A stretch of DNA of 64,000 nt from assembly GCA_016124615.1 (NCBI GenBank), contig WGNF01000006.1, forward strand, positions 219,259-283,258, in the 5' to 3' direction. The notes beneath the pieces are model-generated. The model searched no databases. It was given only the letters and a program-made list of their open reading frames with translations, and was not told the DNA's origin. Position 1 is the first letter of the stretch. Each line of letters opens with the position of its first letter. Positions 34,958 to 43,428 of the stretch are shown here, piece after piece. This DNA is from Paracoccaceae bacterium. GTDB lineage: Bacteria; Pseudomonadota; Alphaproteobacteria; Rhodobacterales; Rhodobacteraceae. The position numbers and the translations under genes were made by a program.

Positions 34958-35638
34958 TTAACCTCTGGGTTGCTTGAAAAATGCGGCCATACGGTCGGCG
35001 AGGCTGCCGCTGTCAAGCGGCGTGCCCAGCTTCGCGGTGGCCGTCTGCATGACATGATCGGGCACCACACCCTTGCCGCGCGTCTCGATCAGGGCGGCAA
35101 CGTAATCGTCGGTCATCTCGGGGTGGGGCTGCACGGTAAAGGCGCGGTCGTCGTAAAGGAACGCCGCGTTCTCGCAGAACGGCGACGAGGCGATGCGGGT
35201 CGCCCCCGGCGGCTTTTCGGTCACCTGATCCTGATGCCAGGCGTTGATGATCATCTTGCCGCCGTCGAAATCGTATTCGGTCGGGCCGACCGACCAGCCG
35301 CCGTGGTATTTCTCGACCTTGCCGCCCATCGCCTGCGCGATGATCTGGTGACCGAAACAGACGCCGACGATGGGCACATGGGCGTCGTAGGCGGCGCGGA
35401 TGAACGCCTCCAGCGGCTTGATGAAGGGCAGATCCTCGTAGGCGCCGTGGCGTGAGCCGGTGATCAGCCAGCCATCGGCGTCGTGCACCGAGGCGGGTAG
35501 TTCATTGTCCAGCGCGCGCCAGGTGCGAAAGGTGAAGCCGTGCCCCGCCAGCAGGATTTCAAACATGTCGGGGTAGTCGCCAGTGCGGCCGCGAAGCGCC
35601 TCGGGCGCTTCTCCGGTCTGCAGGATGCCAATCAGCAT
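34958..35638 (-). CDS. Class I glutamine-amidotransferase-like hydrolase
   Basis: A 226-residue class I GATase-fold protein: PIVGVCFGHQIIAQAMGG with the nucleophilic cysteine, and QPHPEM with the His-Glu pair. It is of the GMP-synthase-like type and not the canonical PuuD (peptidase C26). In the polyamine cluster it may hydrolyse a gamma-glutamyl amide, taking the PuuD role; that is inference. The ATG at 35638 is used; the frame extends to a TTG at 35665. 17 bases before puuA. Confidence 0.8.
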   Translation of the reverse strand: MLIGILQTGEAPEALRGRTGDYPDMFEILLAGHGFTFRTWRALDNELPASVHDADGWLITGSRHGAYEDLPFIKPLEAFIRAAYDAHVPIVGVCFGHQIIAQAMGGKVEKYHGGWSVGPTEYDFDGGKMIINAWHQDQVTEKPPGATRIASSPFCENAAFLYDDRAFTVQPHPEMTDDYVAALIETRGKGVVPDHVMQTATAKLGTPLDSGSLADRMAAFFKQPRG

Positions 35639-35701
35639 AGGGTGCTCGTGTTGGTTGTTTCGCAAAGCCTAGACCGGCCCCCGCCGGGCGGCAAGAGGGC
35701 G

Positions 35702-37036
35702 TCAGACGGTGTCGAGGTAGACTTCGACCTGCTCTTCGGCGCTGAGTTCGGCCATGTAGCGCTGCTCTTGCCGCTTGGTCAGCACATAGTTGCGGATCAG
35801 TTCGGCCGGGAAGATGCGCGGCATTACCGTGCTGGTGTCGAAGGCGTCGATCGCGTCATCCCACGTGGTCGGAAGCTGGGGCAGATCAAGGGCATAGGCG
35901 CTGCCGGTGATCGGCGGCGGCGGCGTCAGCCCGTCCTCCATCCCCATCAGCGCGGCACCGAGGATGGCGGCCAGCATCAGGTAGGGGTTCACGTCGCCGC
36001 CCGACACGCGATGCTCGACCCGGCGCGCCGAGACGCTGCCCGACGGCACCCGGATCGCCGAGGTGCGGTTTTCATAGGCCCAGCAGACGTTGTTGGGCGC
36101 ATGCGCCTCGGGCACCAGCCGGTCGTAGCTGTTGGCATGGGGCGCGAAAAGCAGCGTGGAATCGTGCATCGCGGCCAGACAGCCGGCGATCGCCTGATGC
36201 AGCGCGGCAGAGCCTTCGGGCCCGCCGTTCGAGAAGATGTTGGCGCCGTTCGCGTCCAGCACCGAGAAATGGGTGTGCAAGCCGTTGCCGGAATAGTCCG
36301 GGTAGGGCTTGGCCATGAAGCTGGCGGCAAAGCCGTGGCGACGGGCAAGACCCTTCACCAGCATCTTGAACAACCATGCGTCGTCGGCCGCCTTCAGCGC
36401 GTCATCGCCGTGCATCAGGTTGATCTCGAACTGCCCCAGCCCGGCCTCGGAAATCGCGGTGTCGGCCGGAATGTCCATCGCCTCGCACATGTCGTAGAGG
36501 TCGGTGAAGAAGGTGTCGAAGGCGTCGAGCGCGCGCAGCGCCAGCGTTTCGGCCGCCTTGCGCCGACGGCCCGAACGCGGGCTGGTGGGCACCTGAAGCG
36601 TCTTGCCGCTGTCGTCGATCAGGAAGAACTCCAGCTCCATCGCCACCACGGGGGTCAGCCCGCGCGCGGTGTAGCGGTTCAGCACGGCGGCCAGCGCGTG
36701 ACGCGGATCGCCTTCGTAGGGGGTGCCGTTCTCGCGGAACATCCAGATCGGCAGCAGCGCGGTCGGCGCCTCAAGCCAGGGCATCGGGATGAAGCCGCGT
36801 TCGGTCGGGCGCAGCACGCCATCGGCATCGCCCGAGTCAAAGATCAGCGGACTGTCTTCGATATCCTCGCCCCAGATGTCGAGGTTCAGCACCGACATCG
36901 GGAAGCGGGTGCCATCGGTCACGACCTTTTCGGCAAAGCGCGCGGGGATGCGCTTGCCACGCGCCTGACCGTTCAGGTCGGCAGCGGCCACGCGGATAGT
37001 GCGCACCTCGGGGTGTTTTCTCAGCCAGTTCTTCAT
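35702..37036 (-). CDS. Second glutamine synthetase family protein (PuuA/GlnT-like)
   Basis: A 444-residue GS-fold ligase, clearly paralogous to the one at 33585 but divergent: ELEFFLIDDSG, SEAGLGQFEINLMHGDDA, FMAKPYPDYSGNGLHTHFSVLDANG and ENRTSAIRVPSGSVSARRVEHRVSGGDVNPYL. Starting ATGs at 37039 and 37036 are equally plausible. Possibly accepts another amine or polyamine than the first. Stands 63 bases before the GATase gene in the same direction. Confidence 0.82.
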   Translation of the reverse strand: MKNWLRKHPEVRTIRVAAADLNGQARGKRIPARFAEKVVTDGTRFPMSVLNLDIWGEDIEDSPLIFDSGDADGVLRPTERGFIPMPWLEAPTALLPIWMFRENGTPYEGDPRHALAAVLNRYTARGLTPVVAMELEFFLIDDSGKTLQVPTSPRSGRRRKAAETLALRALDAFDTFFTDLYDMCEAMDIPADTAISEAGLGQFEINLMHGDDALKAADDAWLFKMLVKGLARRHGFAASFMAKPYPDYSGNGLHTHFSVLDANGANIFSNGGPEGSAALHQAIAGCLAAMHDSTLLFAPHANSYDRLVPEAHAPNNVCWAYENRTSAIRVPSGSVSARRVEHRVSGGDVNPYLMLAAILGAALMGMEDGLTPPPPITGSAYALDLPQLPTTWDDAIDAFDTSTVMPRIFPAELIRNYVLTKRQEQRYMAELSAEEQVEVYLDTV

Positions 37037-37286
37037 CATCTCACCGGGGGTTGGATTGCCGACCGGAATGGCGCGGCAAAGGGCCCGGCGCATCGCACCG
37101 GGGCACAGCCGCCAGAGACAATGACAGAGCGCGTCCCCGTCCGATTGGCCCCCTTTTCCAGCCGGACATGCCAGGCTGGCGGTGGTGGTCTCGGGCGGGG
37201 GCGGGCGCGGTCACAATGTCACTTGGGGGTTGCTACACCCTCCAGTTGGCTGAAACCCGGCGCAAAAGCAACGGAATTCGGTGCGC

Positions 37287-38036
37287 TCAGGGGCCGGGCG
37301 GGGTGGGCACCGCAAGGTAATCCGCCGCCGGGATGGCGACGAAGCCCCGGATCGACAGGGTTTCGCGGGTGCTGCGGTCCAACCCCGCGAGCCCCTCGGA
37401 CAGCGCCGCAAGCGTTGCCGCGGCATCGGCGCCGGGGGCTGCAATGAAAGGCAGGCCGGGCGCCGTCTGGGTGCGGCCGACCACCCGCAGGCGGTCGGTC
37501 AGCGCCGGATCGTAGCGCGTCAGGAACCGCCAGGACACGGCGTCGAGCGCGGCGATATCGGCGCGACCTTCGACCACAGCCAGCGCGCTGAGCCGGTGGC
37601 CGCCGGTTTCGACCGCAGGATCGAAGCGAAAGCCGCGCGCGGCGGCCCAGGTCTGCGGCGCGGCCCAACCGGAATGGCTTTCGGGCTGGTTGTAGGCAAA
37701 ACGGTCGGCAGCGAAGGCTTCGGGGCCGTCGCCGGGGGCATCCGCGCGGGCGACAAAGACGCTGTGGTAGTAGCCCGGCGGGGTATCGTCGAGGCCATAG
37801 TCGGCGGCGGCGATCAGCGTCACAGTGCCATGCAGGCGGATGCGGTAGGGCATGCCGCAGGTCTGGCCCAGCACCAGATCGGGCGATTGCCAGCCTTCCC
37901 ACATGCCGATGTCGCGGTTCAGCGTATCCGGTGCCGCGATGCCGCGCGCCCGCAGGGCCTCGCGCACCGCCGCCCAGAACGCGTCATTGGCACCTTGCAG
38001 CGCCACCATGTCATACATCGGCAGCGCAGCGATCAT
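37287..38036 (-). CDS. PhnD-like phosphate/phosphonate-type solute-binding family protein
   Basis: A 249-residue protein resembling the PhnD/PF12974 ligand-binding fold: LPMYDMVALQGANDAFWAAVREAL, DLVLGQTCGMPYRIRLHG, YYHSVFVARADAPG, RFAYNQPESHSGWAAPQTW, and ADIAALDAVSWRFLTRYDP. No signal peptide is visible, unlike periplasmic binding proteins, so it may be a cytoplasmic member or an enzyme-like relative. The TerB-like gene overlaps its start by 4 bases (ATGA). Ligand unknown. Confidence 0.7.
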   Translation of the reverse strand: MIAALPMYDMVALQGANDAFWAAVREALRARGIAAPDTLNRDIGMWEGWQSPDLVLGQTCGMPYRIRLHGTVTLIAAADYGLDDTPPGYYHSVFVARADAPGDGPEAFAADRFAYNQPESHSGWAAPQTWAAARGFRFDPAVETGGHRLSALAVVEGRADIAALDAVSWRFLTRYDPALTDRLRVVGRTQTAPGLPFIAAPGADAAATLAALSEGLAGLDRSTRETLSIRGFVAIPAADYLAVPTPPGP

Positions 38037-38476
38037 TTCCGACGGCTCTCCACCCGTTGGCGGGCAAGGTTGCTGTCACGGTCGTTGACGCCCAGCAGGT
38101 TGGCCAGCAGCCGCAACAGCGAATCCTCGTCGCCGTCGCGCACGCCATCGGCCAGCACAACCTCCCACAGCGCCTCGATCACGCTTTCGCGGTGGTCGTA
38201 GTCAACCGCGTCCTTGATCGCGCGGGTAAAGCGCACGGTGTCGGGGGCGGCGGCCTCCAGTGCTTCCGCCTCATGGCGCAGCGCGATGGCGTCGAACGGC
38301 GATAGTGCGTAGCGCGAGGAAAGGATGCGGTCGATCCGGGTGATCTCGATATCGGAGTAGTCGCCGTCGACGCGGGCGATGCGCACCATCAGCGCCGCCA
38401 GCGCCAGCCGCGCATCGGGGTGGCTGAGCCGCGAGGGTTCGGGGGCCAGAAGGCCGCGGAGGAGATCGGCGAACAT
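38033..38476 (-). CDS. TerB-family tellurite-resistance-like protein
   Basis: A 147-residue helical protein of the TerB family: SHPDARLALAALMVRIARVDGDYSDIEITRIDRIL and LWEVVLADGVRDGDEDSLLRLLANLLGV, with the acidic D-G-D/E repeats that bind metal in TerB. Single TerB genes are common in this group, without a ter operon; the role is unknown. Overlaps the PhnD-like gene by 4 bases, so the two are co-translated. Confidence 0.78.
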   Translation of the reverse strand: MFADLLRGLLAPEPSRLSHPDARLALAALMVRIARVDGDYSDIEITRIDRILSSRYALSPFDAIALRHEAEALEAAAPDTVRFTRAIKDAVDYDHRESVIEALWEVVLADGVRDGDEDSLLRLLANLLGVNDRDSNLARQRVESRRK

Positions 38477-38577
38477 TGCAACGGTATAGGCACCCCGCCG
38501 CCGCCCTCCAAGGGAAAAGCCGCCGGAATGACGCGGAAATGAAGGCGAAATCCTGCTGCCCCTCTCGCCCCGTCGGT

Positions 38578-39489
38578 TCAGGGCATTGCCGCGTCGTCGG
38601 GCGCGCGCACGCGGCCCTGCGACATCGGCACGGCCGCGCCCCGGATGCGGATCGCGGTCGGGCCTTCCGCGCCCGCGTCGATGGTCAGCGTCAGATCGGA
38701 CGGCCGCCCCATCTCGACCCCCTGCATCACGGTAAAGCGCGTGGTGCCGGGCGGCACCAGCCCGGCGGCGTGCAGTTGCGCGGCAAGGATCGCGGTGGCC
38801 GATCCGGTGGCCGGGTCTTCCGGGATGCCCGCGCCGGGCGAGAACATGCGGGCCTGAAAATCCGTGCCAACGCCGTCGGTGTAAAGATAGGCGCTGTCCA
38901 CCCGCGCCTCGGCCATCAGGGCGGACCAGTGCGGTTCGATCGGGCGGGCGCGGGCAAGGGTCTGGCGGTTCAGGATGGGCAGGAACAGAAAGGCGGGACC
39001 GGCTTGCCAGATGCCCGGATGATGCGGGCCCAGCACCAGATCCTCGGGTTCGAGGCCGATGGAGGCGGCGGCCAGCGCGCGCGACGCATGACCGGGGTGC
39101 GGCACCGGCAGGCGGGGGGCGGTGAACTCTGCGGTGGTCAGGCCACCGGTTCGCGTGACCGTGACCGGTACCAGACCCGCCTCTTCCTCCAACTTGATTT
39201 CCTTGACGAAATCGCCTTCCGGTGCGGTCAGCGAGGCCAGCAGGATCGCACAGCCCACAGTCGGGTGACCGGCAAAGGGAATCTCTGCCGTGGGAAAGAA
39301 GATGCGGACGCGGGCGGTGTTGGCCGGGTCGCGCGGCGCCTGCACGAAGATCGTCTCTGACAGGTTGAACTCTCGCGCCATCGTCTGCATCTGGCGCGGG
39401 CTGAGGGCGTCGGCGCCCAGCACCACGGCCAGCGGATTGCCCGCGAAGGGCTGCGTGGTGAAGACGTCAAGCGTATGGAATTCCAGCAT
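38578..39489 (-). CDS. PhzF-family isomerase/epimerase-like protein
   Basis: A 303-residue PhzF-fold protein: FHTLDVFTTQPFAGNPLAVVLGAD, the catalytic glutamate region FNLSETIFV, FFPTAEIPFAGHPTVGCA and IPEDPATGSATAILAAQL. PhzF enzymes catalyse isomerisation in phenazine biosynthesis, but most such homologues have no known substrate, and no phenazine gene is nearby. The ATG at 39489 has GGGGAAG upstream. Complete. Confidence 0.85.
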   Translation of the reverse strand: MLEFHTLDVFTTQPFAGNPLAVVLGADALSPRQMQTMAREFNLSETIFVQAPRDPANTARVRIFFPTAEIPFAGHPTVGCAILLASLTAPEGDFVKEIKLEEEAGLVPVTVTRTGGLTTAEFTAPRLPVPHPGHASRALAAASIGLEPEDLVLGPHHPGIWQAGPAFLFLPILNRQTLARARPIEPHWSALMAEARVDSAYLYTDGVGTDFQARMFSPGAGIPEDPATGSATAILAAQLHAAGLVPPGTTRFTVMQGVEMGRPSDLTLTIDAGAEGPTAIRIRGAAVPMSQGRVRAPDDAAMP

Positions 39490-39547
39490 CTTCTTCCCCG
39501 TTTTGGCACGGCGCATGCTAGTGCGGACCGCGCGCCGTGCCTAGGGG

Positions 39548-40465
39548 TCAGTATTTCGACGGCACGTAAAGCTCGGGCGGCAACACGGCGCGTTCGTAGT
39601 CGGGGTTGAACACGCGGTCGGGCAGGTGAACCTCTTCATGCGGCACCGGGCCATAGGGCACCAGCGACAGGAAGTGATCGATGCAGTTCAGCCGGGCGCG
39701 CTTTTTATCATTGCCTTCAACGATATACCACGGCGCTTCCGAGATGTTGGTGCGGGCGAACATCTCTTCCTTGGCCTTGGTGTACTGTTCCCACCGGACC
39801 CGGCTTTGCAGGTCCATCGGGCTGAGTTTCCACTGTTTCAAAGGATCGTGAATGCGGATGAGGAACCGCATCTGCTGTTCTTCATCGGTGATCGAGAACC
39901 AGTATTTAATCACGCGAATCCCGGACCTTACCAGCATCCGCTCAAACTCCGGAACGTCGTGGAAGAACTCTTCCACCTGCGAGTCCGAGGCAAAGCCCAT
40001 CACACGCTCGACGCCCGCGCGGTTGTACCACGAACGGTCGAGCAGCACGATTTCACCGCCTGCGGGCAGGTGCGGCACGTAGCGCTGGAAATACCACTGC
40101 GACTTTTCGCGGTCGGATGGCGCGGGCAGCGCCACGGCGCGCACGACGCGGGGGTTCAGGCGCTGGGTTATCCGTTTGATAACGCCACCTTTTCCGGCGC
40201 TGTCGCGGCCCTCGAAGATGACCACGACCTTTTCCTTGTGGTACTGCACCCAGTCCTGCAGCTTGATCAGTTCGGCCTGCAGCCGGATCAGCGCGTGGAA
40301 ATAAGTCGAGCGGTCGATCGTGTCGGGGTGCTTGTCCTTGTAGATGCGGGCGATTTCGCGGCTGAGCGCGGCATCCTCCAGCTCCAGCTCCATCTCTTCG
40401 TCGAGCGAGTCGGCCAGTTCGGCTTCCAGCCAGTCGCGTCCGGGCAGGTCTTCGGGGGGGAACAT
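39548..40465 (-). CDS. ppk2: Polyphosphate kinase 2
   Basis: A 305-residue PPK2: Walker A VVIFEGRDSAGKGGVIKRIT, Walker B/lid region VLLDRSWYNRAGVERVMGF, and WYIVEGNDKKRARLNCIDHFL. It interconverts polyphosphate with nucleoside di-/triphosphates. ATGs at 40474 and 40465 both occur; GAGG abuts the first and sits 9 nt before the second, so 40465 is favoured. An 11-bp repeat block lies upstream (40541-40584). Confidence 0.9.
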   Translation of the reverse strand: MFPPEDLPGRDWLEAELADSLDEEMELELEDAALSREIARIYKDKHPDTIDRSTYFHALIRLQAELIKLQDWVQYHKEKVVVIFEGRDSAGKGGVIKRITQRLNPRVVRAVALPAPSDREKSQWYFQRYVPHLPAGGEIVLLDRSWYNRAGVERVMGFASDSQVEEFFHDVPEFERMLVRSGIRVIKYWFSITDEEQQMRFLIRIHDPLKQWKLSPMDLQSRVRWEQYTKAKEEMFARTNISEAPWYIVEGNDKKRARLNCIDHFLSLVPYGPVPHEEVHLPDRVFNPDYERAVLPPELYVPSKY

Positions 40466-40540
40466 CGGCAGCATCCTCAGGCGTGGGTCGCGCTGCTTAG
40501 ATCAGGCGCGGATGACGGTTTGGTGACAGCCCGAGGCTAC

Positions 40541-40584
40541 ACCGATTTCACACCGATAAAGCACCGATAAAACACCGACGTTTT
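40541..40584. repeat. 11-bp tandem repeat, four units, copy B
   Basis: Units ACCGATTTCAC, ACCGATAAAGC, ACCGATAAAAC and (degenerate) ACCGACG... start at 40541, 40552, 40563 and 40574, an exact 11-bp period. It lies between the NicO-type gene stop and the ppk2 start. Same pattern and orientation as 4558-4601. Confidence 0.85.
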
Positions 40585-40594
40585 CGGGTGCGGT

Positions 40595-41590
40595 TCAGCC
40601 GATGAGGGGGGCGATCATGCCGGTGGCGATGGCAGTTGCAGCAGCGGCGCCGAAGGCCGCGATGACCATCGCGCCGCTGAAGGCGGCGGCGCGCCCGACC
40701 CAGCGGCTGCGGCCGCGGCCGGTGGCCGCCACCGCGCGGTTCAGCCCGACCGCACCGACGCTGACCGCCGCCACCGTCAGCGCGACGCCGACGCCCATCG
40801 CCAGCGTGGCGGCGATGCCGACGACGAAGATGCCGTTGGCCAGCGTGAACAACAAGACCAGGATCGCCCCCGAACAGGGGCGCAACCCGGCCAGCCCGCC
40901 GGTGGTCAGCATCTGCGCCAACTGGCTGCGGCGCGGCGGCGGGGCGTCATGGTGATGGTGGTCGTGGTGATGGTCATGATCGTGCGGCAGGGCGCAGCCG
41001 CAGGCGGGCGCCGGGCCGGGGCGCAGCGCGGCCCAGGCCATCCAGAGGCCCATCAGCGCGATCGCGACGTAGCTGGCCATCTCGATCGTGCCGGCATGAT
41101 CGAGGATCGCCTTGCCGGTGCTGCCGAAGATCACCGCCAGCGCACCGACCAGCACCACCGCCAACAGCGCCTGCACGGCGGCGACGGTCCCGCTCATCTC
41201 CAGCGCGTGGACGAACCGGGTGCGGCGGGTGGCAAGATAGCTGGCCACCACGACCTTGCCGTGACCGGGGCCGACGGCATGCAGCACGCCGTAGAGGAAG
41301 GCCGCCAGCACGATGGCCAGATCGGCCGCCCAGCCGCCGCCATTGCCCGCCGCGTCAAGGTTGGCGCGCAGCCGCGCGTCGAGCGCGCGCTGAAAGGTGA
41401 TGGCTGTGCCGAGGATGGTGCGGAACGGTTCCGGCAGGGTCACGCGCGCCTCGACCTGGGGCTGTGCCGCCTGCGCCGCCGTCGGGTTGTCGGGGTGGCC
41501 GAAGTAGTCGGTGGCGCGCGCCGGGCCCGGCGGGGCGGCGAGGCAGAAAAGCGCGAGCAGCAGCACGGCGAGGGCGCGAAGGCGGGTCAT
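40595..41590 (-). CDS. NicO-family nickel/cobalt transporter
   Basis: A 331-residue protein of the NicO/RcnA-like group. Seen: a signal-like N-terminus (ALAVLLLALFCLAAPPGPARA), LYGVLHAVGPGHGKVVVASYL (conserved histidines), a long cytoplasmic His/Asp loop with HDHDHHHDHHHH, and LRPCSGAILVLLFTLANG. It transports Ni2+, Co2+ or a related metal. The DUF1007 gene overlaps upstream by 4 bases. Direction of transport (uptake or efflux) is not decided. Confidence 0.85.
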   Translation of the reverse strand: MTRLRALAVLLLALFCLAAPPGPARATDYFGHPDNPTAAQAAQPQVEARVTLPEPFRTILGTAITFQRALDARLRANLDAAGNGGGWAADLAIVLAAFLYGVLHAVGPGHGKVVVASYLATRRTRFVHALEMSGTVAAVQALLAVVLVGALAVIFGSTGKAILDHAGTIEMASYVAIALMGLWMAWAALRPGPAPACGCALPHDHDHHHDHHHHDAPPPRRSQLAQMLTTGGLAGLRPCSGAILVLLFTLANGIFVVGIAATLAMGVGVALTVAAVSVGAVGLNRAVAATGRGRSRWVGRAAAFSGAMVIAAFGAAAATAIATGMIAPLIG

Positions 41591-42186
41591 GGGCAGGCGA
41601 TCCTGACGGCGAGGGGGATGACGGTTCCGAAGTAGATCGGGTGACCCTTGTCTTCGGCGATGGCGGCGCGGCAGCTGCTGTCGCCCTGCACGGAAACGGC
41701 GGCGCTTTCCGGGTCGGTCGGCTCAAGGTCGACATAGTAGCTTTCGTCCCAGACCCCGATGGTCAGCGGGGCGGAATGCGGGTCGGCCGGTGCCGCCAGC
41801 GGGGTGACGAAGCTGTAGCTGAGCGCGTCGCCCGTCACATGGGCGGTGTAATCGCGGGCCGGGCCAAGCTTGACCGGCGTGTCGCCGGCCCAGACCTGGG
41901 TGAAATAGGCGTAATGCGCGAGGTTGGCGAAAGCATGGTCGCGCAGCGCCGCGATATCGGCGGCGGTCAGCGGCTGGCCCTTGCGATGGCCCGGCGCCTG
42001 ATCCTGCAACAGCATCGAGGAGAACTGCGGATCCAGCTGCCAGAGCTGATGGATCGCCGAGAGCCGGGCATGATCGAAGACCAGATCGAGGTGATAGCTG
42101 ATCCAGACATGCGGATGCGCCGCCACCGGCCCGGCGAGGCCGCAGAGCAGCGCGACCGCCGCAGCACGAAGCAACGCGCCGCTCAT
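41587..42186 (-). CDS. DUF1007 family periplasmic protein
   Basis: A 199-residue secreted protein: signal (LLRAAAVALLCGLAGPVAA) followed by HPHVWISYHLDLVFDHARLSAI, the defining DUF1007 HPHVW segment, and a beta-rich domain. Genes of this family regularly precede NicO transporters, so it probably presents or chelates metal in the periplasm. Overlaps the transporter start by 4 bases (41587-41590). Confidence 0.85.
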   Translation of the reverse strand: MSGALLRAAAVALLCGLAGPVAAHPHVWISYHLDLVFDHARLSAIHQLWQLDPQFSSMLLQDQAPGHRKGQPLTAADIAALRDHAFANLAHYAYFTQVWAGDTPVKLGPARDYTAHVTGDALSYSFVTPLAAPADPHSAPLTIGVWDESYYVDLEPTDPESAAVSVQGDSSCRAAIAEDKGHPIYFGTVIPLAVRIACP

Positions 42187-42316
42187 TCGCCTGTATGCCC
42201 GAAACGCTGGCCGGTCATTGCCCCTCCCGCATTGGCGCGCAGGATAGCGACGGCGGGGCCGTGCTACAACATGAAGGGCAGGGCGGTCGCCGCGACGTGA
42301 TCGCCGCGCGAGGGCG

Positions 42317-42772
42317 CTACTTCATGCCGACCTGTTCCAGCATCCCGCGGCGGCGCGCCTCGTAGTAGTAGCCCCTCGCGTACCACATGACCGCCGTGCT
42401 TTCGCTGCCATGCGACAGAAGCCAGGCACCACGCAGGTATTTCACGCCATAGGTCAGGTTCACGCCGGGATCGTAAAGCCCGCTGTCGGGGCCCTGATAG
42501 CCCATCGTGCGCGCGGTCTGCGGCAGGATCTGCATCAGCCCGTAATAGGGGCCGTTGCGGGCGCGCGGGTTGTAGCTCGACTCGCGCCGCACGACGCGGT
42601 GAACCAGCGACACCGGCACGTTGTAGGCATGCGCCGCCTTGGCGATCAGCGCGTCCATCTCGGGTGTCTCGCCGACCACGCGATCCACCGGCGCCTCGGT
42701 CGGCGGCGGAGGCGCAGGCGCGCAGGCGGCAAGCGCCAGCAGCGCGGCGGCAAGGATCGGGGACAGACGCAT
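42317..42772 (-). CDS. Lipoprotein with lytic transglycosylase (SLT) domain
   Basis: A 151-residue lipoprotein: LSPILAAALLALAACAP with lipobox LAAC, a proline-rich linker, then the SLT fold: VSLVHRVVRRESSYNPRARNG with the catalytic glutamate, GPYYGLMQILPQTARTMGY, and NLTYGVKYLRGAW, WYARGYYYEARR. It cleaves peptidoglycan glycan strands to 1,6-anhydro ends. Short but complete for a single SLT domain. Confidence 0.9.
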   Translation of the reverse strand: MRLSPILAAALLALAACAPAPPPPTEAPVDRVVGETPEMDALIAKAAHAYNVPVSLVHRVVRRESSYNPRARNGPYYGLMQILPQTARTMGYQGPDSGLYDPGVNLTYGVKYLRGAWLLSHGSESTAVMWYARGYYYEARRRGMLEQVGMK

Positions 42773-42908
42773 CGGTTACTCCGGTTGACCGAACCGTGAT
42801 AACCGCAGGCGCCCAAGGGGGGAAGGGGCGCGCGGAGGGATGGGCGGAGCGGCGCTGTGGAGGGAAGTCCTGGCGAAGGGGAAGGGCTTGCCGGATCATC
42901 GCAGATCG

Positions 42909-42929
42909 GCTATATAGCGGATATGCTAT
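42909..42929. promoter_or_regulatory. Overlapping palindromes at the decayed toxin start
   Basis: GCTATATAGC (42909-42918) is a perfect palindrome. ATAGC (42914-42918) and GCTAT (42925-42929) form a second inverted repeat over the start codon. Typical place for toxin-antitoxin autoregulation. Confidence 0.5.
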
Positions 42930-43018
42930 GGATGGTAGAGACCCTCGACGCGGTCGATGACGAGATCGCCGCGCTGCCGCCGGGCCTTCGGGCGCGGATG
43001 ATGGAGGTGCCGGGATGA
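42923..43018 (+). pseudogene. Truncated RelE/Gp49-like toxin remnant (31 codons)
   Basis: The 31-codon frame reads MLWMVETLDAVDDEIAALPP GLRAR..., the start of DUF891/Gp49-like (RelE superfamily) toxins (~100-110 residues), then stops after MMEVPG. The stop codon overlaps the antitoxin start in ATGA fashion, as in intact systems. Best explained by an in-frame internal deletion of about 75-80 codons that removed the catalytic domain. Could be a short peptide; no toxin function expected. Confidence 0.6.
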
Positions 43019-43287
43019 CGAAACTGGTAGACCTGAAGGCGCGGATGATGGACGATCCGGCGTTCCGCGACGCCTATGCCGAGGCGGATGCCGAATACCG
43101 CGTGATCGAGGCGATGATCCGCGCGCGCACCGAGGCGGGGCTGACCCAAGCCGAACTCGGCCGCCGGATCGGCACCACGCAATCGGCGATCGCCCGGCTG
43201 GAGGGCGGGCGCGTGTCGCCCTCGGTCGAGACGCTGCGGAAATATGCGGCGGCGGTGGGGAAGCGGTTGAGGGTGGAGATGGTGTGA
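43015..43287 (+). CDS. XRE-family antitoxin, orphan
   Basis: A 90-residue antitoxin: MTKLVDLKARMMDDPAFRDAYAEADAEYRVIEAMI, then a helix-turn-helix (AGLTQAELGRRIGTTQSAIARLEGGRVSPSVETLRKYA) and a short tail. Length and layout equal those of the HigA-type partners of Gp49-like toxins. The toxin gene in front is deleted to 31 codons, but this gene is complete. It may persist as a regulator or as an anti-addiction factor. Confidence 0.85.
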   Translation: MTKLVDLKARMMDDPAFRDAYAEADAEYRVIEAMIRARTEAGLTQAELGRRIGTTQSAIARLEGGRVSPSVETLRKYAAAVGKRLRVEMV

Positions 43288-43428
43288 GGGGAATGTTCAG
43301 GTGAATGCGTCATTTAGGTTTTCTCATCTGCATGGGATAACGAATGACTTATGTAAGCTCGTTCAAGTTAATCCTAGGGTTCAATTCTTCCTTCGAAGAG
43401 ACCATTGGAAGTCGATCGGAGATGTCTA

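Noticed and set aside
35540..37447. 635-codon plus-strand open frame
   Set aside because: Antisense of the second glutamine synthetase gene and its upstream region.
40595..42316. Cobalamin or nickel riboswitch before the NicO/DUF1007 pair
   Set aside because: No B12-box or recognisable conserved leader seen upstream of DUF1007.
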